A DNA stretch of 64,000 nt, taken from positions 120,071,429-120,135,428 of the forward strand of contig CM045770.1 of the NCBI GenBank assembly GCA_025200525.1, in the 5' to 3' direction. Positions 32,847-46,400 of this stretch are shown here, in pieces. Below the pieces are notes generated by a model that ran no database searches, was not told the origin of the DNA, and worked only from the letters and a program-made list of their open reading frames with translations. Origin of the DNA: Camellia lanceoleosa. Its lineage: Eukaryota > Streptophyta > Magnoliopsida > Ericales > Theaceae. Numbering within the stretch: the stretch's first letter is position 1; each line of letters begins with the position of its first letter. A program made the position numbers and the translations under genes.

Positions 32847-33570
32847 TCTTAAGCTGTCAAAAAATTATTTTAAAAACTAAACCAAGTTGATTAATTGTGG
32901 CTGTCCTTTCTCCAATTCACAAAACACGTACTTTACATTTCGATTCTCGAGAAAACCTGAATTTTCGTGTCCTGAGGCCAATTCAATTCCCTACAAATAC
33001 TAGCGATTGTGTGGTGTTGGTGATTCGGAAGCAGCACAAGATTGATATCAATTTGGTGGTTGGGGGTGAGAGAGAGAGTGAGAGAGGGAAGGTGTGAAAA
33101 TGGGGGGTAAAAAGATTAGGATTTTGTGGAATATATTCTTATGAAAATAGGACTTGAGACTCTATAAGAAATTACACAGGACTTAACCTAGTATAAGGTT
33201 ATGAAAAAGGACTTATAAATAAGTCTCCCTAAAAAATAAACAGATAAAAAAATTAATAGATAGGAAAATAATTTGAATAGATAGAGAGAGAAAGTCACAG
33301 ATTTTGAATAGATATAGAGAGAAACCCACATATTTTGCACAGATAGAGAAAAAAATTCAATTGATAGATATAAATTTGAACATATAGTCAAAAAATTTGA
33401 AGAGATAGATATAAATTTGAACAGATAGTAAAAAAAAAGCCAACAGATAAATTAAGGGATAAAATTGAATACAAAATGTCCTCCAAAACCATAACAAAGA
33501 TTTCTCACCAACAAAAAATATCCATTGGACATAATGCCCTATACCCTTCTTAGATTGGATTTATCACAAA
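32847..33570. other. Unassigned stretch with AGATA-rich part
   Basis: The 66-aa reading at 32897-33097 has no recognisable domain. 33230-33440 is a degenerate array of ATAGATAGAGA/AACAGATAG-type words. No gene called. Confidence 0.4.
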
Positions 33571-34560
33571 CAATGTTTTAGAAAGCGGTGTTATATAACG
33601 GTTGTTGCTGTTATGTAGCGATTGCGGTGGTAAGCGCTATCTATTACACCTGCTTTTACGGTGTGACAAAAATTTGCATGTGTAACAATTGTTTTGGTGT
33701 TACATAATAGCCGTAGCGGTACCGTAACAACCGGTTACACACCATTACAATATTCAAAATAACTTACTTTTCAAAAAAAATAATATTAAAAATCTTACAA
33801 AAAACTAAACGAATACCCAAGTGATCCAAACCCAAATAAAAAACCTTGTATGGATTTTTTTTTATAATTTATTTTTAATTTTTATTTGATTATATTAGCA
33901 TGTAAAATAAAAAATATATAAACAGTGGTTGTATTTATATTTATAATCATTTCATTTAATTTTTAATTATAAATATTTTTTTATTTTGTTACTATAATGT
34001 GCTGTCTAAAAAATATCTTTAAAAAAAAAGCACTTATTTTTTTAATCATTTCATTTAACACTTAATTGTAAATAATTTTATTTAGTTAACTGTAAACTGT
34101 TGCCTAAAAAAATGTCTTTTAAAAAAAATCATTAGCTCAAAAATAATTTTTATTTATGGCACAATTTTTTTTTTATAATCATTTCATTTAATAATTGTAA
34201 ATATTTTTTTATTTTGTTAGTTCAAGTATTGGTCAAAAATAATTTTATAGACATTTAAAATCAATCTTTCTTAAAGTCATTAATTATTGAAATAAAATGT
34301 AAAAAGTTCCTTTCATAGTAATTTAAAAATATGAAATATATTAGATCATACTTAAAAAATAATAAAAATTGATCAAAATCTATTTTAAACCCTAATAAAT
34401 GTGATTTTGAAGAGGAGAAAAAATATGCATAGCGGTAAATTTTTTTCAAATTGTACAAAAAATTAAAAAATTCATTGTTCCGATTACTGCAACTGTTACA
34501 CTATGGCTTTTAATCACAACTGTGCCACTTCAACCGTTATGGCAACCACAACACAAATTT
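33571..34560. other. Candidate decayed TIR element
   Basis: The left part has GCGGTGTTATATAACGGTTG and TAGCGATTGCGGTGG. The right part on the other strand has GTTGCCATAACGGTTGAAGTGG and GTGTAACAGTTGCAG. These are roughly similar inverted ends around an AT-rich core with repeated TTATAATCATTTCATTTAA words (three near-copies at about 33940, 34045 and 34175). Boundaries and class uncertain. Confidence 0.35.
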
Positions 34561-35754
34561 TGTTAAGAACTTATTAAACTATAAGGAAATAATTTAAATT
34601 AAGTAAAACATAAGTAGGTGAAGAAAGATTTATGTCATTTTTTTTATTATTTACCAAAATAAACAAAACTAAATCAATCAATATTTTGTCTTAAGTTTGA
34701 CTCCTTCGCAAAAATCATGGCTCTGCCGCCATTTATCACATCCTTATCGCACTATTTGTATTTTTGGTTGGCTTCTCACTGGAGAATTATGAAGGCCAAT
34801 CTGATTTTGATTCAAGAATGACTTATGAGACAATGCTGGCACATAGACTCACCACACAACTACACAAGGCAAAAAAGTCCACAGAAATTGAGAGCAATTT
34901 CGACAAAGGCTTGTTTGTGTGTTATCTATTGATTTTTAGTGCTTGAGGTCGACACCAATGTGTCCCATCGTCCTGCTCCTTACCGACCTTAGTTCATCTG
35001 CAACAGGAGAGATATTTAGTCGTCGTTTGGTAATAGATTTTTATAATTAATTTTTTAAATTTTAGTTATTTTAGTTTAAAATTAAAAATTTATTTGGTTT
35101 GATTTTTTATTTATTTATTTTTGTGATAAAAAAGTAAAATAATTATAATCTGAATATAACATTTTGTCTTATTAACTTATTTAATCTATTTTGTTTTTCA
35201 TGCCTTTTTAGTCAAAAAATTGATTGCCAAGCAAAGCTTAAATGTTTTTGGCATTTTGTTCGACTAGTTTTTTTCCTTTTTTTTTTTAATTTAAAAAAAA
35301 GCTAAAATAATGAATAAACTATCAAATTTTAACTCTATTAAACTAACTATCAAGTTAGCTATTTTGATTTTGGTGATTTTGACTCAACAAATATAGTTAG
35401 TAATTTTGGCTAGTCAAACATTAAAAGATATATCTATATATAATTTTTTAATTTTGGAGTTATATACTTGTGTTTGAGTTTATAAAAGCTAATTTAAAAT
35501 AAAAATAACATTTAAATATGTAGGGAAAAAGTAGAGAGGTTTTTTTTTAGAGTGTATTGACAATGTATACAGCCAAAATACAAAAATTAACTTTTGAGCT
35601 AAAATATGATAAAATTGCAACTAATTTAATGAAAATACTCTTAACTAGTTATATTATTAATAGCTAGATAAATCAATTTCAAAAGTAGAGAATATTGTTA
35701 GAATACAAACTAGACAAAGTGATTAGAAAAATAGAATGTACTTTTGTTAGGGTT
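34561..35754. other. AT-rich intergenic stretch
   Basis: The 60-aa reading at 34764-34946 shows no known motif. The remainder is AT-rich without recognisable repeats or genes. Confidence 0.4.
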
Positions 35755-36001
35755 GGAGCGGGCTGCTATTGGTGTTGGAGCCACTAGCTATATGAGTTGT
35801 TTGATTTTTGTTGGCCTCTCACCAACCTTTGGATAGTGCTAGCATATGATTTGACTTATTTCGTAGTGTCAATTTAATTGGGATTGGGTGTGTTTACTGT
35901 GATGTTGTTTACACTTTTTTCCCTTTTATTGATGTTGTAATTTTGTATGTATGTACTCTGTTTCTAGCGATAAAGTTTATGTTGCCGCTTCAAAAAAAAA
36001 A
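35755..36001 (+). mobile_element. LINE 3' end with poly(A)
   Basis: GT/T-rich 3' tail with TTTTGTATGTATGTACTCTG and CGATAAAGTTTATGTTGCCG ending in an 11-base A-run, the look of a 5'-truncated plant LINE 3' UTR. No coding part remains, and the target duplication is not clear. Confidence 0.5.
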
Positions 36002-37604
36002 ATACTTACAATGCTTAGTTATAGGTAAACTTTGACAAATCTTTTTGTCTACATTTTGTCATGGTAGAACTCACCTATAACATTTTAATTTGGTATTTTA
36101 CAAATAAATAAATAAATTGAAGAAAAAACATTAGAATAATATTATTAAAATAGAACAATGACTAGTCATTCACCTATTGAATCACTCGAGATTGGGCTCA
36201 GGAGGGCCACCCTCCTCCAGTTTCGACTTACTCCTTTGAAGTTTTAAGTAGTATATATCTTATAAATCTTTGAAGTATTGCTATATATCATTGCATTTTT
36301 ATTTTTTTTATTATGGAAACTCTTCAGCTTATGTGGTTTTTCATGTAATCGTAGTAAGATTCAATATTTTTTTTAATGCAATGATGCTATACAAACAAAT
36401 ATATATATATATATATAGAATGACATAGTTGTATTGAAACTTATCATTTTAAAATAAAATACTAATTAAATGATATTTAATTACACAAATGTCGTTGCCA
36501 AATAATTCTGACAAAAAAAATTTGTATAGAAATTATGTAAAAATAATATTTCTCATTTTTAAATATGGTAAGTCTTATACATACATATGACATTTATAAC
36601 ATGAACATACAAAGCATTCAAATAAAATCGTAAAATTAATAAATAATATTTCTTAAATCTTTATATCTCATATCTTTTCTTTCCTTTTCAACAAAATTCA
36701 TGCAATTTGTCACTTTTAATGTTTATATTTGTTAAAAATTTTATATTGTTTTCCTCTTCTCTCTAATATCTCTCTACCCTTACTTGTTTGGGTGAATAAT
36801 CTCTCTACCCTTCTTAATCTCCCTTGTTGGTGTATATTTTGGTGTAATTTCGTCCTTATTTTTATGCAGCATGTGATCACATTTTAAATTAGGGTTAAAT
36901 TTTTCTCAAATTTAAATGTAAACTCGATATATATTATGATTATTAATTGATTTAATTTTTTTGTAAATGATATACACTGAAGGACCTATAAAATAAATAA
37001 TTTATATAATCAAAATGTGACCTGTAGTGGGCCCTAAAATCCCGAACATGATGGTCAATTTCATATTTGAATTTAAGAGAAATTTAACCATTAAATTATT
37101 AGGATGATATTCAAAAACTAAAATAGAAGCAATAGTTAATAATAAAAAAACAACATAAATTAACAAAACAATCATAGGTTAATTTGAGCATAATAACCAA
37201 ATAAAAATTCAATTCAATTCAATTTAGATAAATTTTAATAAAATGTTAACTCGTAGATTGTCTCCTCTCCTCACCACTTAAAAATTAGAATATTCCCATT
37301 GTATTCTATTGGCTCACATACATACAAAATTATATTTACTTCTATTATTTATTCAATATTACCACTTCTTGTTGGCCTTCACAACTTGTCTCGTGGCATG
37401 GAATGGCAACATGCATTTTCAATAAAGAGTGAGAAGACAAACCTAAATAAGACTTTATTTACAAGCTATATATATATATGCATATATAGACCAAGAACAG
37501 ACGTGACAGCACATGCATGGTAGGTCTCATCATGAAAGGCCACCGTGTATTTGGTTACAAAAGTTTCATTTTCACCTAGTCCATTTTGGAGTTTTCTTAG
37601 GTGT
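36002..37604. other. AT-rich intergenic stretch
   Basis: TA microsatellites at about 36402-36418 and 37470-37485. No gene, RNA or bounded element seen. Confidence 0.45.
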
Positions 37605-37830
37605 GTAACCCACAAAAGGTATAAGTGGGTTGCACATCATGTACCACTAACACAAAAGGTGTAAGTGTAAGGTGTAAGTGTAAGGTGTAAGTGTAAGTGG
37701 AAGGTATAAATGAAATGTATAAGTTGCACACCATGTGCCACTTACACAAAAGGTGTAAGTGCAAGGTAAAAAAGGTGTAAGTGTAAGGTGTAAGTGAACA
37801 CAAAAAGGTGTAAGGTGTAAGTTGCACACT
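37605..37830 (+). repeat. GGTGTAAGT short tandem repeats
   Basis: Many copies of AAGGTGTAAGTGT-like words with two related larger blocks (GTTGCACATCATGTACCACT and GTTGCACACCATGTGCCACT) about 100 bp apart. Non-coding. Confidence 0.8.
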
Positions 37831-39787
37831 ATAGTATTACCCGTCTATTTTACTTTCTTTTTTATTTTTTATCAAACAAAAAATCAAGTTTTAAATTTAC
37901 TTTTTAAACTTAGGACAAGTTTGAGATCTTTTAAAAAAGATAAAAAGTTACTCAAAAAGTTAAAAAGTTAATACTATTCACCAAAAGTCAACAATTACGG
38001 CTGCACAACTCTCAATTCGAATTTTTCCCTACAAATTAATTTTTATAATTTTTTATTACACATTTTTCCATAAAAAGTCAAAAAGTTAATCCAAACATCC
38101 ATATTTTCAACCTTAATTTTTTAGTCTAAAAAGATAAAAAGTACACTTATTTAAGACACCTTAAACAACCGCTTACTTATATGTAATCTAAATTTTTTTC
38201 CGTTCATAAAATACAATGTTTCTAACATGCTTTCATGAATGAAATTTTTTCTTTTCAAGGTAAATTGCTCAAATAAATCTTTTGTGCAACAGTCAGTATC
38301 CTCTCCCAATCAGGCATCCCAATAAATAGAGGATATTGTTTGGTGGATTCAATCACTAGTCTCATTTCAGTTATCTAAATCATTTATTTTGTACGACATT
38401 TTGAGTAGATTATATTTATGCAAATTAATTAAACAATTTTAGCTACATAATAGGATCACATACACACATATATACTAGAGGTGTGAGCTCATCGATGAGT
38501 GTGCTTAAAATATAAACTTTAATTTTTGAATTAAAAACATATCTTTAATGTTATTTAAGTGATGAAAATGTTATTTATTATGTCCATCAATCGTCATAGG
38601 TTAAAGTCTTGTGACTATTTTTTTCCCCTCCCCTTTTGAATAGAAAAATTGACACTTGACAAAAAGAAAAAAAGAGGCTCATAAAAGCCAAGTGAATTGT
38701 TCATTTTTAATAATAGTATAAAAGATATATATATATATATATATTTAAATGGATGGTCTCTTCTCAAAATCATATTTATTATTTGTTTTTAATGACAAAT
38801 CTAATCTCTAATCATTTCGTAATGTTTTTATTTTCAATTTTTAATTTATATTTATAAAAATTAAAAAACTTGTCATATAAACTTATTTGGTAACTTTTTT
38901 GAGTTTATAAATAAGTTCCTTCAAATTAAAAACTGAGGAAAAATTATAAACTCAAAAAAAGTATTTACTTTTGTTTATAAATTGATGTAAACATGGGAAG
39001 GAAGCGAAAGGAAAAGCGGAAGGAAGAGATGTGCGCGAGGTTAGGAGTTCAAACTAAAGAAGCTTCATTATGAAGCAAAAGCAGAAGGAAACAGCCTTGC
39101 TTTTTTTTTTCTTTTTTTTTTTTCTTTTCAAACCAAGCATGTTTATAGTTTTTATTTTTAAAAAAATAAACAAAAATTAGTTTACAATTTTTTTTTTTAT
39201 AAATATAAACGAAAAACATGAACATTTTTAAAATCAGTTATATCAAGTTGAAATATAATCATAAATTAATGGTCAAAATTGAACAATTGAAATTATAGAG
39301 ATTAAAATGATATAAGAACCAAAATATAAGGATTACTTTCATAATTTGCTCTAACTACTTTAAAATAACAAGGGATAAAATGATTGGGAACCAGGTCATA
39401 TGTGGGTAAAATATATTTTGGCCTAAAATCTTTCATATCTTGTATGGAGGTATTTGATAAAGTTGAAAAGTGAAAATTAAAGACTGAAATTAAGTATTAA
39501 AAATTGAATGCTGAATATGCTAACTTGAAAAGCTGTTTGATAAAAATTTAAGTGTTGAACTAAAAATAAATTGTTTGATATGTATAATATCAAATTTGAA
39601 ATTTATTATTTTTAACTTATATATTTTAATTTTCGGCAATGTTAGAGGGCCCGAATTTGGGTGCCCCTAATGGCCCGAATTTCCCTATCAGGTAAAAAAA
39701 AAAAAAATAAAGTTATCAAAACTGGCAATTAGAGGCATTTGAGCCACAGTTTTTAGGACCACCAATTATTTTCCTTTAATTTTTTTA
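37831..39787. other. AT-rich intergenic stretch with MITE-like debris
   Basis: 37905-38165 has AAAAAGTTAAAAAGT-type runs similar to the interiors of the MITEs described elsewhere. A TA repeat lies at about 38725-38744. No gene recognised. Confidence 0.4.
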
Positions 39788-40140
39788 TTGTGATGGTGGT
39801 GATAGAGACGGCAATGGCAACATAGTGGTGGTGGTGGTGATAGCAATAGCGATGATAGTGATAATAAAATAATGGTGATACAACAATAACAATTGTGATG
39901 AAAGTGATGGCAAAGTGGTGGTGGTAGTGGTGGTGGTGGTGGTGATGGTGTGGTATGATGGTGGCTGTAGCGGTGGTGGTGGTGGTGATGGCATAGTGGT
40001 GGTGCTGGTAGTGGCAGTAATTGTGGCGGTGGTGACGGTGGCGGTGGCGGTGGCGATAGTGATAGTAGTAGTGGTGGTGGTGGTGGTTATGGTGGTAGCT
40101 GTGGCGATGCATGATGGTGGTGATAGTATTGGTAGTGGTG
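39788..40140 (+). repeat. GGT/GAT trinucleotide array
   Basis: About 350 bp of imperfect GGTGGTGAT/GGCGGT/AGT triplets. It yields long His-rich, Ser/Pro-rich and Val-rich readings in several frames, none of which I take as a gene. Confidence 0.85.
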
Positions 40141-41401
40141 AGTTTATAATAATGTATATTAATACTTATATTTAATATTTATAAATTCAGTCATAATTAA
40201 ATAAATTTTATGACTTGAAATATTCTTAAATTTTAGCTTATAATTTTAAGTGACATTTAAATTTTTAAATGATATTTATTAAACGAATTTAATTCATTAT
40301 CACTTAATACATTTAGGCCTTATTTAAAAATATATTATTTTAATATTTTTTTAACATTTTATAAAAAAAAATGTATATATAAAATTAAAATAGTAATATG
40401 ATGATTTATAATAATTTTTTTAACTTTTTAATTAAAATATTTAATCCTCAAACCACCTTTTAATTTTAAGTGTTATGATTTGGAATGATCTAAATAAATT
40501 TATTTTTTAAATTTTTATAAAAAAAAATTTAAAAAATAATATGATAAAAAAAAGACAAAATGATAAAAATATAGATTATTTAAAAAATATCAAACAAGGT
40601 TAAGAACCCGAATCCAAGATTTGTTTATCAAAAAAGCCAAGATCATCCCACGTCATCAAGCTCCTACTTTTAACCAGAAATATTAGTGGGACCCAAACTA
40701 CAACTCCATGTCACAATCTTTGACACGTGGAAGTCACTTTATTTGAGAAACTCGCACGTATTTACGCAGATACTCCCTCGTGTAAAAATGGCTATTGCCA
40801 GACCAACGTTTGCTTTTACCACGGACTTCACAATCATAAGAGCAAATTGCGCCATTTTGGGAAGTGGGTTAAAAACCTTTTCAACCTACTTCCTTCCCTC
40901 ACAAAAAAAATTAAAAAGTATTAAAAAATAATTTTTAATTATCTTCCTAAAACACTCTATTGTATAACTAGTCTCTATATTTTGACTATTTTGTCATTTT
41001 GATCATTCTTAATTTTAATTTCATTTGATTTAATTTTAAATTTTTTAATTTGTCTTATGTTAGTTTAATTGATCTTAATTGTTAACATTTTTTTTTATAA
41101 TAAATATGCATATAAGTGACATATATATTATATTTTTAAAGACAAAATTATAAATTTAATTAATTTGGAGTCGTTTGATTTTTGATTTAAGCTAAAAAAT
41201 CACAAAAGGATAAAAAAAATCAAAAGTCAAATATCACAAAAGGACAAAAAGTATTTGCCCAAAACAAAGCTAAAAAGTCAAAAAGCCAAATATGAAAATC
41301 AAACAAACAAAAGTCTCGAGGTTAAAAAGTCAAAAAATTAAAAAGCCAACTAAAAAGTCATTGCCAAAGCGAACACTCGACAAGAACTTAACATCAACTA
41401 A
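40141..41401. other. AT-rich intergenic stretch
   Basis: Contains a MITE-like segment at about 41165-41390 whose ends read GAGTCGTTTGATTTTTG and, on the other strand, GAGTGTTCGCTTTGGC, with CAAAAAGTCAAAAAGCC interior. The 81-aa reading at 40686-40931 has no domain. Confidence 0.4.
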
Positions 41402-41629
41402 GGCCTCGTTTGGGAATAGGTTTTTTAGTAATTTTTTGACTTTTTGACTAAAATGTGATATAAAAAAAATTAGTATATTTGGGATAATTTTTTAGCTTTT
41501 TATGAAAAAATGTGCAAAAAGTAAAAATAAAAGGGAAACTGTGATTTTTTGGTATGAGTTGTTGGTTTTTTTATTTTTTTAGTGACTTTTTAGCTTTTTG
41601 ACTAAAAAAATCACTTGCCAAATGAGGCC
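41402..41629. mobile_element. Tourist-like MITE, copy 3
   Basis: 228 bp, ends GGCCTCGTTTGGGAAT and GCCAAATGAGGCC, with TAA direct repeats at 41399-41401 and 41630-41632. Same family as 615-842 and 13844-14072, more diverged inside. Confidence 0.85.
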
Positions 41630-41656
41630 TAAGTCAACATTTTCAATCAACAATCT

Positions 41657-42193
41657 TAGGATTCGTTTGGGAAGTTGGTTGGCATTTTGAATTTTTGACT
41701 TTTTTTTGACTATTTTAGCATGGGGCTAAAAAACCTGATTTGGAAAGAACTTTTAGTTTTTTTGAATTTTTTGACTTTTTTGTGAGAGAAAGAATATAGG
41801 CCTATTTTGGAAAATTGGTAAAAATCAGCTTTTTTGCTTTTAACCAAGATTTTTTAGAGTGGTTTGAGAAGTTGGTAAAAAGTTACTTTTTATCACATTA
41901 AAATGACTAAAATAGCCTCACCCAACTTAAAAAATTACTTTTAATCCAAACTCACAAAATATAAACACTAAGGGTAATTATGTAATTTTGCCACCAACGT
42001 TTTGGTTGTTGCCAAATGAACAAAAAGGAAAAAGCAACGTTTTGTTGAAAACACAAACCCAGTGTTTTTTTCAAGTTCCCAAAAGTAGTCATAGTGATTA
42101 TGGGTTGGATATGATGTTTTGTCTTATTAGATTAAAAAAAATATTTGTGTGGTTAAAATAGCCAAAAAAGCCTGACTTTTGACTTCCCAAACG
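41657..42193. mobile_element. TIR element, possibly composite
   Basis: Ends TTAGGATTCGTTTGGGAAGT and, on the other strand, TTAGAGCTTCGTTTGGGAAGT. At about 540 bp it is twice the usual MITE size here, and the centre has a second set of inverted words (TTTTGGAAAATTGGTAAAAA), suggesting one MITE inserted in another. Non-coding. Confidence 0.55.
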
Positions 42194-43436
42194 AAGCTCT
42201 AATAACATTACCAAAAATGAACCAAATTAAGGCAAAATTTAAATTTAAAAGTCAAAATCGATTCAATTAAAATTATTAGAATTAAAATGATATAAGTAAT
42301 AAAAAATACAAATTACTAAGTAGGAATGTGTGAGGTGCGGTTCGAAATTCGAATAGTTTGAGAGTAAATTTTTAAATTAAATACAGATTAGTAAATAATC
42401 AAATCCCAATTTAGGCAATTTTGATATTTTATTAGAAGATAAAAAATATATATGTATTAATTATAGCGAAGTGAAATAATTTTCAAAATGAATTATAAAT
42501 TTTAAAATTTAATTTATAATTAAAAGATAGAATGAAACGAATTAATACTAATCAATATGATTTTAATAGATGTAACGCTATTTTACAGAATCTTACAATG
42601 TATAATTTGTCCATCCTATGATAATGCTTTCATTCAATCATTTTGGTAATAGCCATAATTTGTTTGCCAATAACAACATCCGCATAGATACATACACAAA
42701 CGCACACTCACCGATGGAACAAAGATAAAAAAATTTCTCGCAGAGAGACATCAGTTTCAGTCGCCGGAAAATTGATCTTCACTCGACGGAAAATTAGTAC
42801 GATTTCATTATTTTATTTTTTTTCATTTGATTGTACACATATATGTGCATAGAACAAGTATGATGTGTGTATATATATAGATATTAAATCTCTAAAACTG
42901 TATGAATCAACAGTTGTAAAATTGGAGTTATAATTTTTTGATAGAAAGATCACATATTCTTTGTTTGGTTGCCGAGAAAACGTAGCTAAGTAAAAGAAAT
43001 TAAATTTTGCATGTTAAGGCGTTTTCATTTTTTTATTTTATTTTTTGGACCCTAGAAAATGAAAACAACAATAAACACGGTGCTGACTTATCAGTGTTGA
43101 TTTTCCTTTCTTTTATTTTCCTTTCCTCCATTTTCTTATATTGTTTCGATTTGCTTTGAATTCGCTGCAATACAAATGATTGCTATATTGTCAGTTATGA
43201 TGCAAAAAATATTAGTGTAATTTAAACCAATTGCAGGAAGTAAGTTTACTATTTCTTTTAATTGATTCAGTTTTGCTGAAATTTTCAAAAAATCTTTGAT
43301 TTCTATATTATCATTTTTTTGTTTTTGTGAAAATTTATGTTGAATTTGTACTATGATAGTGATTAAGATTTCCTATTTGAATTTTTACAGGAAAAATAAT
43401 CTAGGGTTCTAGTTAGAACTATATTGATTGTGTGAT
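42194..43436 (+). promoter_or_regulatory. 5' flank and probable 5' UTR of phosphatase gene
   Basis: 42690-42800 has a C/A- and GA-rich leader-like part, and TTTTTACAG at 43382-43390 is a good acceptor just before the coding exon, so a 5' UTR intron of roughly 0.6 kb is likely. The promoter itself is not evident; the stretch is AT-rich. Confidence 0.4.
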
Positions 43437-46400
43437 ATGCCGTATCTGGTACGGGAGCACTTATTTATCAGCAATATCGGTGATGCAGCAGAGGTTCTTC
43501 AGAATGATACTGCAGAAATCACTCATATGCTGTCAGTCCTTAGTTCGGCATCAATATCATTCTTCACTGAATGGCGTCTTAGTCTAGTGATTCCTACAAA
43601 AGAGATTCGCAAGGTGTATGTTGGGGGCTCAGAGCCCGAGAATGATTCAGGTAACAGTCCAAAGAGTTTGTTGTCGCCACAGAAGCTTCTATACTCTCTC
43701 GAGTATGCGGGAAAGGATTTGAAATTGGTGAGGATGGCAGTTCCGCTTAGAGATATGGAGGGTGAGAATTTGTTGGATTACTTGGATGTGTGTTTGGATT
43801 TTATTGAAGAAAGTCGAAAAGAGGGATCCGTGTTGGTGCATTGCTTTGCTGGTGTATCAAGAAGGTACATTTATCTAAAGGTTTATTTGTACATTTTGGT
43901 TGTTTGTTTCTTGTTGAGGCTTGTTTCACTTGATTTTTGTAGATGTAAAAGTTTGTATGTTGTTAATGAGTTAGGCACACTTTATTTTCAATATGTTTTT
44001 TGTTTTTGTCATTATGCACACGCTCTATACTAGTATTAAGCCAAAAAGTTTCTTAATTTAGGATGATCTAGATCTACTTTATGGGGTTCAATTTAAGGCT
44101 TAAATTATTCTTCACAAAGTTTGTTAGGCTTAAAGGAAATTTCAGCAAAGGTTGTGTCAGAGACACAAAATGCTCGTGTGAAGTTTGGGATGCAGTTTTG
44201 ATTGCTAATGAATGTGTGAATTTTCGGTTAGGTAGTGTGAGGTCAGGTCTCATAGTCATATCTAATCTTGATATTGAAAAGGCCTTTGACAATGTTAACT
44301 ACTTCTTCATTGCTTGGATAGGATGGGTTTTGGGACCAAATGGAGAAGCTTGATTTATTTTTATTTTTTTTCCACTGTGAGACTATTTGTTCTTGTTAAT
44401 GGTACTCTCGAGCTAGTCTTTTGGGACTTCCAGAGGATTTGAAATTGGTGAGGATGGCGGTTCCGCTTAGAGATACGGAGGGTGAGAATTGGTTGGATTA
44501 CTTGGATGTGTGTTTGGATTTTATTGAAGAAAGTTGAAAAGAGGATCTGTGTTGGTGCATTGCTTTGCTGGTGTATCAAGAAGGTACATTTATCTAAAGG
44601 TTTGTTTGTCCATTTTGGTTGTTTGTTTCTTGTTGAGGCTTGTTTCACTTGATTTTTGTAGATGTAAAAGTTTGTATGTTGTTAATGAGTTAGGCACACT
44701 TTATTTTCAATATGTTTTTTGTTTTTGTCATTATGCACGCGCTCTGTACTAGTATTAAGCCAAAAACTTTCTTAATTTTGGATGACCTAGATCTACTTTA
44801 TGGGGTTCAATTTAAGGCTTAAATTATTCTTCACAAAGTTTGTTAGGCTTAAATTACTTTTTCTGTGTCGGTAAAACTTCTTTATGATCATACTCTATAT
44901 CAAACCCATAATCTACATTTCAATCCAAGTACACCTATATCTAGTGCCCCTTTTTCTAACCTTGATCCACAATTTTCTGATGAAGGGAAGAATAAGGGAA
45001 AGTATAGAGGAAGAAGAAAAGGAGACAATCAAGAGAGAGAATTAGGCAAGGAAAACTTTGATCCTAATACATCATCATGCCTACATTTATAGGAATAATC
45101 AAAATTAAGAAACAGTCCAAATTAGGAAACAAATCAAATTTAAAATAAAAATAGGAGCTGCTTGCTTCTATGACTAAAGTATATATGCTCTCCATGAATG
45201 GAATCAATTCTACACGGTTGGGAATAACTGGCCTCTAGATAGTAATGGTTATGCTACTACTCCAAAAGATCTGAATTAAAAAGTGAAATTCATCCTTCGT
45301 AATGTTTGTAGCATCCATGTTTGGACAATGACTCCATATCACAAGGTATTGTCGATAATCACTATGTGAAGATGTAAGTTGTGAGTCTCAGAAGCATCCT
45401 CAACCAATCCACTTGCAGGAAAAAGAGAAAGAACAAAAAGAGAGACAAGTAGGTAAGCAAAATTTCGATTCAATGTTATGTGAACAAAGTCATAAATTTA
45501 TAATCCCGGTACATTATCATGCTTATATTTATAGCCAAAGCTCAAATAAAGAAACAATCCAAATGGGAAACAAATAAAATTGAATGGAAAATTAAATTCA
45601 ACTCTAAGATTTCTTCTCCTTGGGTGCCTAAAGTAAGTATGTAGCACTCCTTTATGATCCAAATCATACATATTTTTTAAAAAAAATTTAATGGAGCAAT
45701 AATCTTATTGGTGAGTTGACAGGATGATAGTAGGGGATACGCTTCTTACTTCTGATGAGGAGTTTAATGCTGGTGTTGTGCGGTTCTATGATGACCCTTA
45801 CATAGAGGTTTACAGTTGGAGATGTCATCTAGATGGTATGCAGTTTATCCAGATCTCTGCAAAGGAGGGCCATTGGTCAAAATGTCCATTTTTTTGAAGA
45901 GGAGGTGGTGGTAGCATTGAAATCCTTTAATGAGGACAAAGCTCTGGGAGCAGATGGAATGACTACTGCTTTGCTCTAACAATGTTGGGATCTTATTAGG
46001 GAGGACATGATGGGGCTTCTTCCACCATGTTTAATTAATGAATTATTTATTTATTTTATACAGTTCGGTTTGAAAATAGTCTGAATTCCTCCTTTGTGGC
46101 CTTAATCACCGAGAAAGGGAATGGAGGAGAGAGCAACGGCTCTTGTTAGAGATTTTTTTACTTATTTACCTTATTGGTGGCTTAAATAAAGCTTCCGGTC
46201 CAGGGAAATTTTAGCATGGGTTTTGTTAGAGACACAAAATGCTCGTGTGAAGTTTGGGATGCAGTTTTGATTGCTAACGAATGTGTGAATTTTTGGTTAA
46301 GTAGTGCGAGGTCAGGTCTCATATTCATATCTAATCTTGATATTGAAAAGGCCTTTGACAATGTTAACTAGGGTTTCCTTCTTCATTGCTTGGATAGGAT

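Noticed and set aside
39753..40175. Long His-rich, Ser/Pro-rich and Val-rich readings on both strands
   Set aside because: All come from one GGT/GAT trinucleotide repeat; no gene structure.
43428..43436. Upstream TTG as start of the phosphatase
   Set aside because: The ATG at 43437 matches the usual MPYLVRE start of the family; nothing supports a non-ATG start.
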